A stretch of 64,000 nt of DNA from assembly GCF_009793355.1 (NCBI RefSeq), contig NZ_WTKP01000002.1:310001-374000 (forward strand), in the 5' to 3' direction. Shown in pieces: positions 10,822 through 21,634 of the stretch. Both the position numbers and the translations under genes were made by a program. Position 1 is the stretch's first letter; every line of letters starts with the position of its first letter. The notes beneath the pieces were generated by a model. It saw only the letters and a program-made list of their open reading frames with translations, was not told the origin of the DNA and made no database searches. Origin of the DNA: Vreelandella zhuhanensis (GTDB taxonomy: Bacteria; Pseudomonadota; Gammaproteobacteria; Pseudomonadales; Halomonadaceae).

Positions 10822-11859
10822 TCATGGGGTGCGAGTACGTTTTTCCAATCGCGACAAGCGCTTGGCAATGTCATCCAACTGCTTGAAACGCACTGCGTTC
10901 TTGCGCCATTGAGCGTTGTTCATGGAACCGGTTCCCGACGAGTACACGCCTGGTTCATGAATCGAATTGGTCACCAGACTCATGCCGGTGACCTGAACGC
11001 CATCGCAAATCGTAAGATGCCCGGAAAGCCCCACACCGCCGCCCAGCATGCAATGCCTGCCGACTTGGGTTGAACCGGCAATGCCCACGCAACCCGCCAG
11101 TGCACTGTGCTCACCGATACGCACATTGTGAGCAATCTGCACCTGACTGTCGATCTTGACATCGTCGCCGATCACGGTATCTCCCAGCGCACCCCGATCG
11201 ATACTCGAGCAGCTGCCGACTTCCACGTCGTCTCCCAGCACCACGCCCCCCAGCTGAGCGATCTTGTGCCATCGGGCGCCGTCATGAGCAAAGCCGAAGC
11301 CATCGCCGCCGATCACGCATCCGCTGTGCAGAATCACACGCTTACCGATAACTACGCCATGGCACACCGTGACGTTAGGATAGAGGCGCGTTTCCTCTCC
11401 AATCATGGTGTCGGCTCCCACCACACTGCCTGAACCGATCACCACCTTGGCTTCCAATACCACTCCGGCCTCGACCACGGCATGCGGTCCGATACACACC
11501 TCAGCCCCTAGCGTGACGTCTTCGGCCACGATGGCGGAAGGATGAACTCCAGGGCGATCACGTGCGGGAACCGGGTCGAACAGCTGGGAGAGTTTGGCAT
11601 AGCCCAGATAAGGATTTTCCATTTCCAGGCGAGGTACCGGGCAGGTCTTGCCATGTTCGGGGTGCAGCAGCACAGCGGCTGCTCGTGTACTAGGCAAGTC
11701 CTTGAGGTAGGCGCGGTTGGCCACAAAGGCCACTTCATCCGGCTCGGCATCCTTGAGAGTTGCCAAGCCACGAATGGCTTGCCCGCCATCACCCACCAGG
11801 GTGGCGTCAAGATGTCGGGCGATGTCAGCCAGGGTCAGTTGGTCGAGAACGTGCGTCAT
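10822..11859 (-). CDS. lpxD: UDP-3-O-(3-hydroxyacyl)glucosamine N-acyltransferase
   Basis: Third step of lipid A synthesis: adds a second 3-hydroxyacyl chain, on the 2-amino group. The 345 residues have an N-terminal uridine-binding domain ([19 protein letters not shown]), a left-handed beta-helix of hexapeptide repeats from about residue 110, and a C-terminal helix. The catalytic His is expected in the [11 protein letters not shown] segment near 235. The gene follows skp by 72 bases and precedes fabZ, the conserved bamA-skp-lpxD-fabZ-lpxA-lpxB order. Confidence 0.96.
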   Translation of the reverse strand: MTHVLDQLTLADIARHLDATLVGDGGQAIRGLATLKDAEPDEVAFVANRAYLKDLPSTRAAAVLLHPEHGKTCPVPRLEMENPYLGYAKLSQLFDPVPARDRPGVHPSAIVAEDVTLGAEVCIGPHAVVEAGVVLEAKVVIGSGSVVGADTMIGEETRLYPNVTVCHGVVIGKRVILHSGCVIGGDGFGFAHDGARWHKIAQLGGVVLGDDVEVGSCSSIDRGALGDTVIGDDVKIDSQVQIAHNVRIGEHSALAGCVGIAGSTQVGRHCMLGGGVGLSGHLTICDGVQVTGMSLVTNSIHEPGVYSSGTGSMNNAQWRKNAVRFKQLDDIAKRLSRLEKRTRTP

Positions 11860-11931
11860 GGGAGCCTGGGAAGCTGGAGGGGCGCTTTGGAAGCCGCCCC
11901 TTACGATGGACAGGATCGGGATGGACCCGTA

Positions 11932-12432
11932 TCAATTCAGAGAATCGAATATCTGGGTGACTTCATCGGTCAGGTTGGGCAGGTCGATGGCCGAATGCAG
12001 CACACCTTGGGGCTCCACCAGCACATCGATGGAGTGGCGCTCGATGACTTGCTCCACGGCCTGCTCCAGCCGAGTCTCCGCGCTTTCCAGAAACTGTTGT
12101 TCGGAGCGTTGCTGGGCCTGCATGACCTCTTGGCGCAACTGTTCGAAACGCCCACCTTTTTGCTGCAGTTCTTCGATCAATGCCTGACGTTCGGCCTGAG
12201 GCATGATCTCACCCTCGTTCTGCAGACGTTGCTGGAGTTGTTGCAACTCGTTGCCCAGCGACTGTGCTTCACGCTGCTGAGCACCGATCTCGCTCTCCAG
12301 CTGGCTCACCGACTGCTGAGCTGACTGGGTGTTCATCAACGCCGCTCGCCAGTCCAGCACGGCCACTTCTGCAGCATGGGCCGGTACTATCATGGCGCCT
12401 AACAAGCATATGGCTGCGGTCAGTTTGCGCAT
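11932..12432 (-). CDS. skp: periplasmic chaperone Skp (OmpH)
   Basis: Trimeric periplasmic chaperone that carries unfolded outer-membrane proteins to the BAM complex. The 166-residue precursor starts at ATG 12432 with AAGGAG at proper spacing. It has a clean signal peptide, MRKLTAAICLLGAMIVPAHA, cleaved before AEVAVLD. A long Gln/Glu-rich coiled coil follows (residues about 45-120) that would form the tentacle arms. The gene lies 28 bases after bamA, whose product receives its cargo. Confidence 0.92.
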   Translation of the reverse strand: MRKLTAAICLLGAMIVPAHAAEVAVLDWRAALMNTQSAQQSVSQLESEIGAQQREAQSLGNELQQLQQRLQNEGEIMPQAERQALIEELQQKGGRFEQLRQEVMQAQQRSEQQFLESAETRLEQAVEQVIERHSIDVLVEPQGVLHSAIDLPNLTDEVTQIFDSLN

Positions 12433-12460
12433 CGGTCTTTCTCCTTGTATCGAGGCTCGA

Positions 12461-14806
12461 TCAGAACGACTGACCCAGCGAGAACTGGAAGAATTGGGTA
12501 TCGTCGTCACTTTCTTCGTTCAGGGGCTCCGCTACACTGAAGGTCAACGGGCCCACCGGCGTCAGCCATGAAAGTCCCACCCCCACGCTATAGCGAAGAT
12601 CGCCCATATCCACTCCGGAACTGCAACGCTGCCGAGCGGCATCTTCTTCCAGAACATCGTAACAAGACGTCAAAAAAGTATTACCGGCATCGAAGAACAG
12701 CGATGTCTGTATCGAACGTCGGTCTTCAATGAACGGCATAGGGAACAGCACTTCAGCACTGCCCTCCACTACCACGTTACCGCCCATGGTGCGGTCACGT
12801 CCGCCTTCCCGAGCCGGTGTGGTCGGCTGCCCCAGGGTATTGGAGGTAAAACCGCGCACCGACCCCAGGCCACCGGAATAGAAATTTTCATAAAAGGGAT
12901 AAGGGTCGTTGCTGCCCAGCGTATCGGCATAGCCCAAATTGCCACTGAACTTCAGCGACCAGTCATCGCCCAGTGGGTAAAGCTTCTGGGCGCGAGCACG
13001 CAACTTGACGTACTCGGCATCACTTCCCGGTACGCCGGTTTCCAGAGAGAGACGCTGATAGCTACCCGCTGTGGGCATTATCCCGCGGTTGAGATTATTG
13101 CGTGTCCAGCTGGCGGTGAGCTTGAGGCTTTGGGCATCGGGGTCCTGATCTTCCACGTAGCGACGAATTTCCGAGGCCGTATCGGTATAGGTCTTGATCG
13201 AAAGATCTTCCACGCTGGCGCCGAAATTCAGCCGTGACAGCTCACTGGTCGGATAGCCGAAATTGATACCCGCGCCATAAGCATCGGTGGAATAAGTGGA
13301 GATATCCGAATCGGCGTAATCGGTTTCGCGATAGAAAAGATTATAGCCTCGCGAAATGCCGTCGATGGTCCAGTAAGGATCGGTGAAACCGAAGTTGACG
13401 CTGGTGAAGGTATCACTGCGTTGAGCGCCGATGTTGACCTGATTGCCGGTGCCCAGGAAGTTGTTCTGGGCCAGCGCCGCGCCATAGATCACGCCGGCGC
13501 TTTGTGAAAAGCCGACACTTGCCGAAACCGAGCCGGAGGGCTGTTCTTCGACGTTGTAAGCCACGTCCAGCATGTCCGGCTCACCCGGCACAGGGCGGGT
13601 TTCCACTTCCACCTGGCTGAAAAACCCCAGACGTTGGAGACGTTGGCGTGACTGAGTGATCGATTCGGTGGAAGCCGGCGCGCCTTCCATCTGAATCATT
13701 TCACGGCGTAACACCTCATCTTGGGTGGTGGTGTTGCCGGAGAATTCTATACGCCTGACATAAGCGCGCCGACCGGCTTCCACTGCCATCACCAGATCGA
13801 CCGTTTTACCGTCATCGGCAAGCTCGGGAATGCCTTCCACCTCGGCAAAGGCAAAACCGTCCGCGCCCAGCCGGGCACGCAATGCTTCCGCTGAAGCATT
13901 GACATCGCGACGCGAGAAGATTTCTCCACGCTCCACTTCGAGTAATTCGCGCGCCTCACGCTCGCTGATTTCCATGTCGCCGACAAAACGAATGTCACCA
14001 ACACGGTACTGATTACCCTCATCGACATTGATGGTAATGAAGATGTCCGATTTATCGGGGCTGATCGAGACCTGAGTCGAAGTCACCTCGAAATTGACAT
14101 AGCCACGATCCAGGTAATAGGAGCGCAGCCGCTCGATGTCACCGGCAAGCGCAGCCCGTGAATATTCGTCGCTCGAGAACCAGCCAAATAGAAGGCCCGG
14201 CTGATCTTCAAGCTCGAATACGTCACGTAAGGTCTGATCGTCGAAGGCCTCGTTGCCCACGATATTGATCTGACGAATCGTGGCTACCGCGCCTTCGTTG
14301 ATGTTGATATTGACCTGAACTCGGCCTTCGTCAACCTCTTCAACTTCGGTTTCGATGTTTGCGCTATAGCGTCCCTGGGATTGATAGAGACCTTCAAGCT
14401 CACGCTGGATCTCTTCCAAGGTGGAAAGCTGCAGCACCTGGCCGGCGGCCAAGCCGGATTCTCTTAACCCTTCACGCAGGTCATCTTCGGAGAGCTGTTT
14501 ATTGCCGGTGATATTAAGCCGTGCAATTGTGGGTCGCTCAACCACTTGGATGATCAACACATCGCCTTCGCGGGCAAGCGTCACGTCTTCAAACAGGCCG
14601 GTGGCAAAAAGATTGCGCGTTGCCTCGGCCAGTTCACGTTCGTCGACACGGTCGCGTGCACTCACCGGGAAGGCATTGAACACCGATGCAGCCGAAACCC
14701 GCTGCAATCCTTCAACACGAATATCTGAAACATCAAAGGGTTGTGCCTGTACGCTACCAGCGCTAGCCAGCACCAATGCCGCTATTCCAAAGGTCTTTAT
14801 TTTCAT
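12461..14806 (-). CDS. bamA: outer membrane protein assembly factor BamA
   Basis: Essential Omp85 core of the BAM complex, which inserts beta-barrel proteins into the outer membrane. The 781-residue precursor has a signal peptide ending VQAQ near residue 22, then five POTRA domains to about residue 420 and a 16-strand barrel. The VRGF motif appears in GGLGSVRGFTSNTLGQP, and the chain ends in Phe (FSLGQSF), the usual beta-signal. It is transcribed after rseP across a 221-base gap with a promoter-like sequence, and before skp. Confidence 0.97.
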   Translation of the reverse strand: MKIKTFGIAALVLASAGSVQAQPFDVSDIRVEGLQRVSAASVFNAFPVSARDRVDERELAEATRNLFATGLFEDVTLAREGDVLIIQVVERPTIARLNITGNKQLSEDDLREGLRESGLAAGQVLQLSTLEEIQRELEGLYQSQGRYSANIETEVEEVDEGRVQVNININEGAVATIRQINIVGNEAFDDQTLRDVFELEDQPGLLFGWFSSDEYSRAALAGDIERLRSYYLDRGYVNFEVTSTQVSISPDKSDIFITINVDEGNQYRVGDIRFVGDMEISEREARELLEVERGEIFSRRDVNASAEALRARLGADGFAFAEVEGIPELADDGKTVDLVMAVEAGRRAYVRRIEFSGNTTTQDEVLRREMIQMEGAPASTESITQSRQRLQRLGFFSQVEVETRPVPGEPDMLDVAYNVEEQPSGSVSASVGFSQSAGVIYGAALAQNNFLGTGNQVNIGAQRSDTFTSVNFGFTDPYWTIDGISRGYNLFYRETDYADSDISTYSTDAYGAGINFGYPTSELSRLNFGASVEDLSIKTYTDTASEIRRYVEDQDPDAQSLKLTASWTRNNLNRGIMPTAGSYQRLSLETGVPGSDAEYVKLRARAQKLYPLGDDWSLKFSGNLGYADTLGSNDPYPFYENFYSGGLGSVRGFTSNTLGQPTTPAREGGRDRTMGGNVVVEGSAEVLFPMPFIEDRRSIQTSLFFDAGNTFLTSCYDVLEEDAARQRCSSGVDMGDLRYSVGVGLSWLTPVGPLTFSVAEPLNEESDDDTQFFQFSLGQSF

Positions 14807-14854
14807 GCAGTCAGTTCGCTCGCGTTGGTCTGCCCACCTTGTTCAGACAGGCAC

Positions 14855-14882
14855 CATATACATTTGTGCGGGCAGCTGACAA
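14855..14882 (-). promoter_or_regulatory. candidate sigma-70 promoter for bamA
   Basis: On the minus strand TTGTCA (14882-14877) is followed after 16 bases by TATATG (14860-14855). Transcription would start about 40 bases before the bamA ATG. Similarity to consensus is good at -35 and moderate at -10. A sigma-E site, common ahead of bamA or rseP in relatives, was not identified. Confidence 0.45.
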
Positions 14883-14937
14883 GGCAGAAGCTGCTCGCGC
14901 GCGTCATCGTCACAGACTCAGTCTTCCCTGCTTCGGG

Positions 14938-14988
14938 TCATGACAGGCTGGTTCATGAAACACTTGCTCATGAAAAACTGAATCATCG
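14938..14988. repeat. 15-bp period TCATGA repeats between rseP and bamA
   Basis: The palindrome TCATGA occurs at 14938, 14953 and 14968, exactly 15 bases apart, and a degraded copy (TCATCG) falls on the same spacing at 14983. The unit is loosely TCATGAaacnnnTGC. It lies upstream of the bamA promoter candidate and outside any recognised gene. Function unknown. Confidence 0.55.
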
Positions 14989-15027
14989 CAGGCGTAGCCA
15001 TCCCAGGCATCGTCATTGCTCGCCTGG

Positions 15028-16386
15028 TTACCACAAACGCATCAGGTCGAAGTAAAGCGCCATCAGCATCAAGCTACCCACCAGAGCCAGGCCAATACGT
15101 AGCCCGATCGCCTGCACCTGTTCGGATACGGGACGTCCGCGTACCGCTTCAATGAAATAATAAAGTAAATGGCCGCCATCCAGTACCGGGATGGGCAAGA
15201 GGTTCAACACCCCAAGGCTAATCGAAAGATAAGCCAAGAAGGTGATGAAAGCTTCCACCCCCGTACGCGCCGAGTCCCCAGCCACCTGGGCGATGGTAAT
15301 CGGTCCTGAAAGATTGGAAGGTGAAATCAGGCCCACCAGCATCTTGCGAATGGCGCCCAGGGTCAACAATGTCATCTCGCCGGTACGCGAAAAGGCCTGG
15401 CCGACCGCTTCGACCGGTCCATAGCGTATTTCACGCCGGTACTCCTCCGGCCAGCTCACCGGTTCAACACCCGCGCCGATGTAGCCGATTTCCACCCCAG
15501 TTTCCAGCGTGGTGCGACCGGGGGTGAGCGTCATACTCTGGCGCTGGCCATCACGTTCAATCTCCAGCGATAGCGACTCACCGGGGTTACCGCGTACGAT
15601 ATTGACGAATTGCATCCAGTCATCCACCGGCTCGCCATTGACCGCTTTGATTCTATCGCCCGGCCGCAAGCCGGCTTCAGCGGCCGCTTCCCCGTCTAGC
15701 ACTTGGCCAAGTACCGGCGGAAACTCCGGCTGCCAGGGCGTAATACCCAGGGTCGAGAGCGGCTGCGGCGGGTCCTGGCGCACCAGGTAGTCGTCTACCG
15801 GCAGCCGATAATCGCGCGCACTCTGATCGATATCCTGACGGGCCTGGAGAACAAGCTCACCACTTTCGCCGATAGCAGACACCAGTTTGAGGTTGATTTC
15901 CCCCCAAGAGCTGACTTTCTCACCTTGTACGGCGGTTATTTCGTGGCCGCTTTGCAACCCGGCGTGAGCGGCGGGTGATTCCGGCTCCACGGCCCCAATC
16001 ACGGGGGACACCGTGGTGGTACCCACCACGAACAATGCCCAGTACGCCACGATGGCCAGCAGGAAATTGGCCAGAGGACCTGCAAAAACGATGGCGATGC
16101 GTTGCCAGACGTTCTTACGGTTAAAGGCCTGATCAAGCTGGTTTTCAGGCACCGGTGCTTCGCGTTCATCCAGCATCTTGACGTAGCCACCCAGTGGAAT
16201 GGCAGCTATCACGAACTCGGTGCCATGCCGGTCATAGCGCGACCACAGCGGCTTACCGAAGCCTATGGAAAAGCGCAAGACCTTGACACCACAACGTCGC
16301 GCCACCCAGAAGTGGCCATATTCGTGGAAGGTCACCAACAAGCCCAGCACCACGATGACGGCAAGAATGTTTTGAATCAGGCCCAC
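15028..16386 (-). CDS. rseP: site-2 zinc protease RseP
   Basis: Inner-membrane intramembrane metalloprotease that completes cleavage of the anti-sigma factor RseA, releasing sigma-E when outer-membrane proteins misfold. The 452 residues have the HEYGH zinc motif in the first membrane segment (residues about 22-26), two periplasmic PDZ domains (about 115-310) and the second metal-site motif in NLLPIPVLDGGHL near 395. It ends with further membrane segments. Lying between dxr and bamA places the stress protease beside the machine it monitors. Confidence 0.96.
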   Translation of the reverse strand: MGLIQNILAVIVVLGLLVTFHEYGHFWVARRCGVKVLRFSIGFGKPLWSRYDRHGTEFVIAAIPLGGYVKMLDEREAPVPENQLDQAFNRKNVWQRIAIVFAGPLANFLLAIVAYWALFVVGTTTVSPVIGAVEPESPAAHAGLQSGHEITAVQGEKVSSWGEINLKLVSAIGESGELVLQARQDIDQSARDYRLPVDDYLVRQDPPQPLSTLGITPWQPEFPPVLGQVLDGEAAAEAGLRPGDRIKAVNGEPVDDWMQFVNIVRGNPGESLSLEIERDGQRQSMTLTPGRTTLETGVEIGYIGAGVEPVSWPEEYRREIRYGPVEAVGQAFSRTGEMTLLTLGAIRKMLVGLISPSNLSGPITIAQVAGDSARTGVEAFITFLAYLSISLGVLNLLPIPVLDGGHLLYYFIEAVRGRPVSEQVQAIGLRIGLALVGSLMLMALYFDLMRLW

Positions 16387-16423
16387 ATTTGGCTCCTCAC
16401 AGGCATGTTTTTCCTCAGGTCGT

Positions 16424-17620
16424 TCACGTTTTTACGTCGAGCAGTTGCTGGGCGAGGTGGCGTGCCTGCCGGTTTGCCTCAAGTATGCCTTCCAGCGTAT
16501 CCGCAGAGGCCACCGTTTGGCGATCCAGGACGCGGGCTACCACCTCGCCGATCCCGGTAAAGCTCAGTCGGCCTTCAAGAAAAGCCTCGACCGCGACTTC
16601 GTTGGCAGCATTGAGAATCGCCGGTGCAGTACCCCCGGCCTTCATCGCCTCACGAGCGAGACGTAGACACGGAAAAGTGTCTTCATCCGGCACATCAAAA
16701 TCCAGTCGGGCCACAGCGAACAAATCCAGTGGTTTTACCCCGGCATCGATACGCTCGGGCCAAGCCAACCCATAGGCAATTGGAGTGCGCATGTCCGGGT
16801 TGCCCATCTGGGCGATGACCGAGCCGTCATGATAGGCCACCATGGAGTGAATCACGCTTTGCGGATGGACCACGACCTGAATTTGCTCCGGCGAAGCATC
16901 GAACAGCCAACAGGCTTCGATCAACTCCAGCCCCTTATTCATCAAGGTGGCACTATCCACTGAAATCTTTCTGCCCATCGCCCAGTTAGGGTGGGCACAG
17001 GCCTGTTCAGGGGTCACCCGAGCAATTTGCTCGGCACTCCAACCACGAAACGGTCCACCGGAAGCGGTCAGCAACAGCTGGGAGACACCGTGGCGAACCA
17101 ATCCATCCCGATGCTCGATAGGTAGACACTGGTAGATGGCATTATGTTCGGAATCAATCGGCAATAGCGTGGCACCGGAGCGCGTCACGGCCTCCATGAA
17201 CAGTGCACCACTCATTACCAATGCTTCCTTATTGGCCAGCAGCACCCGCTTGCCGGCCTCCACTGCTGCCAAGGTAGGCAGCAACCCGGCAGCACCGACA
17301 ATCGCTGCCATCACGATGGTGGCCTCATCGTCCCGGGCAACATCGATCAAGGCCTGAGTTCCGGCACGCACTTGGGTGGCAAGCCCAGCATCCGCCAATC
17401 GCTGGCGCAGCCAAGCTGCATCGGCTTCGGTTGCTAATACCGCGATATCCGGCGTATATAGTCGGCACTGTTCGAACAACGCCTCGCGCGAGCGGTGAGC
17501 GGTGAGCGCATGGACCCGGTAACGTTCGGGATGACGGCTGATCACATCCAGGGTACTGGTACCGATGGACCCCGTGGCGCCCATCACGGTAACGGCCTGT
17601 CTTCCTTGCGGTTGCATCAT
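16424..17620 (-). CDS. dxr: 1-deoxy-D-xylulose-5-phosphate reductoisomerase
   Basis: Second enzyme of the MEP isoprenoid pathway, converting DXP to MEP with NADPH. It shows the Rossmann motif [16 protein letters not shown] at the N-terminus, [12 protein letters not shown] near 125, [14 protein letters not shown] with metal-site residues near 150-160, and TASGGPFR. The frame extends to 17644, but ATG 17620 overlaps the cdsA stop as ATGATG and gives the family N-terminus (398 residues). The Shine-Dalgarno is weak for either choice. Its product feeds the undecaprenyl-PP made by the nearby uppS. Confidence 0.95.
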   Translation of the reverse strand: MMQPQGRQAVTVMGATGSIGTSTLDVISRHPERYRVHALTAHRSREALFEQCRLYTPDIAVLATEADAAWLRQRLADAGLATQVRAGTQALIDVARDDEATIVMAAIVGAAGLLPTLAAVEAGKRVLLANKEALVMSGALFMEAVTRSGATLLPIDSEHNAIYQCLPIEHRDGLVRHGVSQLLLTASGGPFRGWSAEQIARVTPEQACAHPNWAMGRKISVDSATLMNKGLELIEACWLFDASPEQIQVVVHPQSVIHSMVAYHDGSVIAQMGNPDMRTPIAYGLAWPERIDAGVKPLDLFAVARLDFDVPDEDTFPCLRLAREAMKAGGTAPAILNAANEVAVEAFLEGRLSFTGIGEVVARVLDRQTVASADTLEGILEANRQARHLAQQLLDVKT

Positions 17621-18420
17621 GGGGAAAGGGCCGTCAGGTAACATAGAGCAAACAAGGGAATCGCGGCAGTCAGGCTATCGATACGGTCGAGTACGCCACC
17701 GTGACCCGGAAGGAGATTGCTGGAATCCTTGAGCCCGCGATGGCGTTTAAGCATGCTTTCCAGCAGATCACCCAGTACCGAGACCAGCGTCACCAGAGCG
17801 GTGATTATCACCAACACCAGCGTACTGGCCATACCGAACCCCTGCCAGACGGCAAACCCCACCGCCAGAAGAAACGTTACCAGCATGCCGCCGAAGACGC
17901 CCTCCCAGGATTTCCCCGGGCTTACCCGTGGCGCCAACTTGTGTTTACCATAGGCACGGCCGGAGAAATAAGCCCCGATATCCGCGCCCCACACCAACAG
18001 CAGCACGAACAACAGCCACACTCCGCTGTCACGCAGCACATTAAACCCTACCCAGGCAGGCAGCAGCACCCACAACCCCATCAACAAGCGCCGCGGTACT
18101 GACTGCCACTGAGCCTTCGCCTCGGGATAGCGCGCTACCCAGTAAAGCGTTACCAACCAACCCAGGGCGGCAAGCCACAAAGGCCAAATGGCGAGTGCTG
18201 CATCAAGTATCCACATCAGCCCCATCAGCGCGATCATCAACCCCACCCAACCAAGCCGCTGTGGAGTCTCTTCGATACCGGCCAGGCGTGTCCATTCCCA
18301 GCCCGCCAACAATACGATGAATGCCGTGAACAGAGCGAAGGCAGCGCCCTCGAGGCCAAATAGCCCGGCCAGCATCAAGGGTGCCAGCCAGGCGGCGGTA
18401 ATGATTCGCTGTTTAAGCAC
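17617..18420 (-). CDS. cdsA: phosphatidate cytidylyltransferase
   Basis: Inner-membrane enzyme that makes CDP-diacylglycerol from phosphatidate and CTP, the precursor of all major phospholipids. The 267 residues are mostly hydrophobic with about eight membrane segments. The C-terminal signature is visible: KSWEGVFGG, then [20 protein letters not shown] with the conserved acidic residues. It overlaps uppS by 8 bases and dxr by 4 bases. Confidence 0.96.
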   Translation of the reverse strand: MLKQRIITAAWLAPLMLAGLFGLEGAAFALFTAFIVLLAGWEWTRLAGIEETPQRLGWVGLMIALMGLMWILDAALAIWPLWLAALGWLVTLYWVARYPEAKAQWQSVPRRLLMGLWVLLPAWVGFNVLRDSGVWLLFVLLLVWGADIGAYFSGRAYGKHKLAPRVSPGKSWEGVFGGMLVTFLLAVGFAVWQGFGMASTLVLVIITALVTLVSVLGDLLESMLKRHRGLKDSSNLLPGHGGVLDRIDSLTAAIPLFALCYLTALSP

Positions 18421-19201
18421 CTTGCGCCTCGATCTGTTCGTCCGTCATGCCAAAACGTCGCTGACGCCGGCAATAATCTACCAGCGCCGCATCAAAGGAT
18501 TCAGCATTGAAATCCGGCCACAGCTGGGGCGTGAAGTACAGTTCGGCATACGCCAGCTGCCACAGCATGAAGTTCGACACTCGCTGCTCACCGCTGGTGC
18601 GAATACACAGATCCACGGGAGGAATGTGATGGGTCGACAAGGATGACGCCATCAACTGTTCGTCGATGGCTTCCGGCGCCAATTCCCCGGCAGCGACACG
18701 CTGTGCAAGCTGACGCGCCGCCGCTGCGATATCCCATTGACCGCCGTAGTTGGCAGCAATCACCAAGTGCATGCCGGCATTATCGGCAGTCAATGTCTCG
18801 GCGCGCTCGATCTGCTTCTGGATGGCATGCGAAAATCCGTGCCGGTCACCAATGATGGAAAGCCGAATATCGCGCTCATGAAGTTTCTTCACTTCACGCT
18901 TGAGTGCAATCAGAAACAGTTCCATCAGAGCGTTGACTTCGGTTGCTGGACGCTTCCAATTTTCACTGGAAAAGGCAAACAGGCTCAGCGTTTCAATTTG
19001 CCGTTCGACGGCTCGGCGCACCACCGTTCTGACCGATTCGACACCGGCGCGATGGCCGCGCACGCCGGAAAGGCCACGGCCTTTCGCCCAGCGATTATTA
19101 CCATCCATGATAATGGCGACATGACCGGGTAAGCCGCCCTGATCACAAGCAAGGGAAAGGGCGCCGCCGGGCTGCTCGTCGGAAAGTTGCGATGGCGTCA
19201 T
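18413..19201 (-). CDS. uppS: undecaprenyl diphosphate synthase
   Basis: cis-Prenyltransferase that builds the C55 lipid carrier for peptidoglycan and O-antigen from FPP and IPP. Signatures are HVAIIMDGNNRWAKGRG with the catalytic Asp, SLFAFSSENWKRP, and DLCIRTSGEQRVSNFMLWQ with YAELYFTPQLWPDF near the C-terminus. The frame is open to 19249. ATG 19201 (262 residues) leaves a leader closest in length to homologues; ATG 19213 is an alternative. The end overlaps cdsA. Confidence 0.95.
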   Translation of the reverse strand: MTPSQLSDEQPGGALSLACDQGGLPGHVAIIMDGNNRWAKGRGLSGVRGHRAGVESVRTVVRRAVERQIETLSLFAFSSENWKRPATEVNALMELFLIALKREVKKLHERDIRLSIIGDRHGFSHAIQKQIERAETLTADNAGMHLVIAANYGGQWDIAAAARQLAQRVAAGELAPEAIDEQLMASSLSTHHIPPVDLCIRTSGEQRVSNFMLWQLAYAELYFTPQLWPDFNAESFDAALVDYCRRQRRFGMTDEQIEAQGA

Positions 19202-19305
19202 GGGTTCTCGCATCCAGGTGGATCGTTGACTCAAAGCTTGAACTCTCACTCAAACTCAAAAGCATGGCGGGTGACACCAAGCCACCCGCCGGATAGTCAG
19301 AACAG

Positions 19306-19863
19306 TTATACCTGCATCAGGTCGTGTTCCTTGGCCTCCAGCATCTTGTCGATTTCGGCAATATACTTATCGGTCAGTTTCTGAATGGCATCTTCGCCTT
19401 GGTGCTGCTCGTCTTCGCTGATTTCCTTATCCTTGAGCAAGGCCTTGAAATCGCCATTGGCATCGCGACGTATATTACGCACGGCAACACGCGCATGTTC
19501 AGCTTCACTGCGCGCCTGCTTGATGTAGCCCTTGCGCGTTTCCTCGGTCAGCATCGGCATGGGCACTCGAATCACAGTACCGGCGCTGGCAGGGTTCAAA
19601 CCCAAGTCGGAGGTCATGATAGCCTTCTCGATCTTGGGCACCATACCTTGCTCCCACGGCACCACAGCAAGCGTACGGGCATCTTCAACGTTGACCGAGG
19701 CCACTTGATTGAGCGGCACCTGGCTACCGTAATAATCCACCGTGACCGTATCCAGAATGCTCGGGTGAGCGCGACCGGTACGAATCTTGTTGAAGTTGCC
19801 ATGCAGCGCTTCAACGCTTTTCTTCATGCGGGCTTCCGCATCTTTCTTGATCTCGTTGATCAC
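19306..19863 (-). CDS. frr: ribosome recycling factor
   Basis: Works with EF-G to split post-termination ribosomes. The 185 residues match the family length exactly. Conserved parts are [35 protein letters not shown], the core [20 protein letters not shown] and, at the C-terminus, [16 protein letters not shown]. It follows pyrH by four bases, consistent with the rpsB-tsf-pyrH-frr operon. Confidence 0.97.
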   Translation of the reverse strand: MINEIKKDAEARMKKSVEALHGNFNKIRTGRAHPSILDTVTVDYYGSQVPLNQVASVNVEDARTLAVVPWEQGMVPKIEKAIMTSDLGLNPASAGTVIRVPMPMLTEETRKGYIKQARSEAEHARVAVRNIRRDANGDFKALLKDKEISEDEQHQGEDAIQKLTDKYIAEIDKMLEAKEHDLMQV

Positions 19864-19867
19864 AATA

Positions 19868-20638
19868 TTATCCTCTGTCTATCAGCGTGCCTTCCTTGCC
19901 CCCGACTACCAGGTTCAGCAGAGCACCAGACTTGTTCATGTCGAATACCCGCACCGGCATATCATGGTCACGTACCAGGCAGATAGCGGTCAAATCCATG
20001 ATCCCCAGTTTCTGATCCAGGGCATCATCATAGGATAGCTTTTCGTATTTGATGGCATCGGCATGTTTGACCGGGTCCTTGTCGTAGACCCCATCAACCT
20101 TGGTGGCCTTGATCACAACATCTGCGTCAATTTCGATACCCCGCAGGCAGGCAGCGGAATCGGTGGTGAAGAAGGGATTACCCGTGCCGGCGGAAAACAG
20201 CACCACATCACCCGAGGTCAGGTAACGAATTGCCGTGCGGCGATCGTAATGTTCCACCACACCACTCATGGGAATCGCCGACATCACTCTGGAGCGAATA
20301 TTGGAACGCTCCAGTGCATCGCGCATGGCCAGCGCATTCATTACCGTGGCCAGCATGCCCATATGGTCACCGGTGACCCTGTCCATTCCCGCAGCATTCA
20401 AGGCCGCGCCACGAAACAGGTTGCCACCCCCGATCACGATACCTACCTGAACACCTATTCCAACCAACTGGCCGATTTCCAGCGCCAAGCGGTCGAGTAC
20501 CTTGGGGTCGATCCCGAAATCGTGCTCACCCATCAACGCCTCACCGGAAAGTTTGAGCAAGATACGCTTGTATTTTGACTTGGAACTTGCCGGTTTGGCA
20601 TTGGGGGTGGGGAAAGTTTCCTGGGCATCAAGGGTCAT
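19868..20638 (-). CDS. pyrH: uridylate kinase
   Basis: Hexameric UMP kinase of the amino acid kinase fold, activated by GTP and inhibited by UTP in homologues. Signatures are [14 protein letters not shown] (lysine and glycine loop), [28 protein letters not shown] and [13 protein letters not shown]. The frame is open to 20737, but ATG 20638 has AGGAG upstream and gives 256 residues. The 20 residues before the kinase core are a little longer than in E. coli. Confidence 0.96.
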   Translation of the reverse strand: MTLDAQETFPTPNAKPASSKSKYKRILLKLSGEALMGEHDFGIDPKVLDRLALEIGQLVGIGVQVGIVIGGGNLFRGAALNAAGMDRVTGDHMGMLATVMNALAMRDALERSNIRSRVMSAIPMSGVVEHYDRRTAIRYLTSGDVVLFSAGTGNPFFTTDSAACLRGIEIDADVVIKATKVDGVYDKDPVKHADAIKYEKLSYDDALDQKLGIMDLTAICLVRDHDMPVRVFDMNKSGALLNLVVGGKEGTLIDRG

Positions 20639-20718
20639 GGCATGTCTCCTGAAGTGTGCCTGAGAGCAGGCGGGCGGGGCAGCCCGGCACCGGAACGGGC
20701 AAGGGCCGGATACACGAA

Positions 20719-20740
20719 GGCGTGCGCTCGCGCGCACGCC
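20719..20740 (-). other. GC hairpin between tsf and pyrH
   Basis: A perfect 9-bp stem GGCGTGCGC/GCGCACGCC with a four-base loop lies in the 126-base tsf-pyrH gap. There is no downstream T run on the minus strand, so full termination is unlikely. It may act as an attenuator or a processing site that lowers pyrH-frr expression relative to rpsB-tsf. Confidence 0.45.
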
Positions 20741-20764
20741 ATTGTTACATTGGAACCTCAGACC

Positions 20765-21634
20765 TCAGCGACGGCCGGCCTGTTCCATGACTTCCTTGGC
20801 GAAGTCGACTTCTTCCTTCTCGATGCCCTCGCCCACTTCAAAGCGAGTAAAGTCGAGCACTTCACCACCCGCCGCCTTGACGTACTCGGCCACGGACTGG
20901 TTGGGATCCTTGACGAACGGCTGTTCGGTCAGGCTGTTCTCGGCCAGGTACTTCTTCAGACGGCCTTGCACCATCTTCTCGGCGATCTGCTCCGGCTTAC
21001 CGGCCATATCAGGCTGCCCCAGAATGATGGCCTTTTCTTGATCCAGCTGTTCCTGGGGCATCTGCTCCGGATGTGCAACCGCCGGGTTGATGGCTGCCAC
21101 GTGCATGGCAACGTCCTTGGCCACTTCCGAAGTACCACCCTTGAGCACAGTCAAGACGCCGATGCGACCGCCATGGACGTATTCGCCCACGATGCCGCCC
21201 TCGCCCGCTTCGACGACCACGGCACGACGCACACCGATGTTCTCACCAATCTTCTGCACCAGCTGCTCGCGTGCAGTTTCAAGCGCGCCTTCCATGACCG
21301 CGGCCACATCTTCGCTCTTGGCATCGAAGAAGGCACTGGCGATCTTGGCGGTGAACGCCTTGAAGTTGTCGTCGCGGGCGACGAAATCGGTTTCCGAGTT
21401 GATCTCGACCATCACACCGTAGGAGTTGTCGTCGGCCACTTTAGTGACCACGGCGCCTTCGGCGGCGGTACGGCCCGCTTTCTTGGCGGCCTTGAGACCG
21501 GAGCTTTTACGCAGGTTTTCGATCGCGACGTCGATATCACCCTCGGTTTCGGTAAGTGCCTTCTTGCACTCCATCATGCCGAGTCCGGTACGTTCGCGTA
21601 GTTCCTTGACCTGAGAGGCGCTGATAGCTGCCAT
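20765..21634 (-). CDS. tsf: elongation factor Ts
   Basis: Guanine nucleotide exchange factor for EF-Tu. The 289 residues start with the UBA-like domain ([19 protein letters not shown]), then the core exchange motif [13 protein letters not shown], two subdomains and the C-terminal module. Codon use is strongly G/C-ended, as expected of a highly expressed translation gene. It follows rpsB with a hairpin/T-run structure in the gap. Confidence 0.97.
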   Translation of the reverse strand: MAAISASQVKELRERTGLGMMECKKALTETEGDIDVAIENLRKSSGLKAAKKAGRTAAEGAVVTKVADDNSYGVMVEINSETDFVARDDNFKAFTAKIASAFFDAKSEDVAAVMEGALETAREQLVQKIGENIGVRRAVVVEAGEGGIVGEYVHGGRIGVLTVLKGGTSEVAKDVAMHVAAINPAVAHPEQMPQEQLDQEKAIILGQPDMAGKPEQIAEKMVQGRLKKYLAENSLTEQPFVKDPNQSVAEYVKAAGGEVLDFTRFEVGEGIEKEEVDFAKEVMEQAGRR

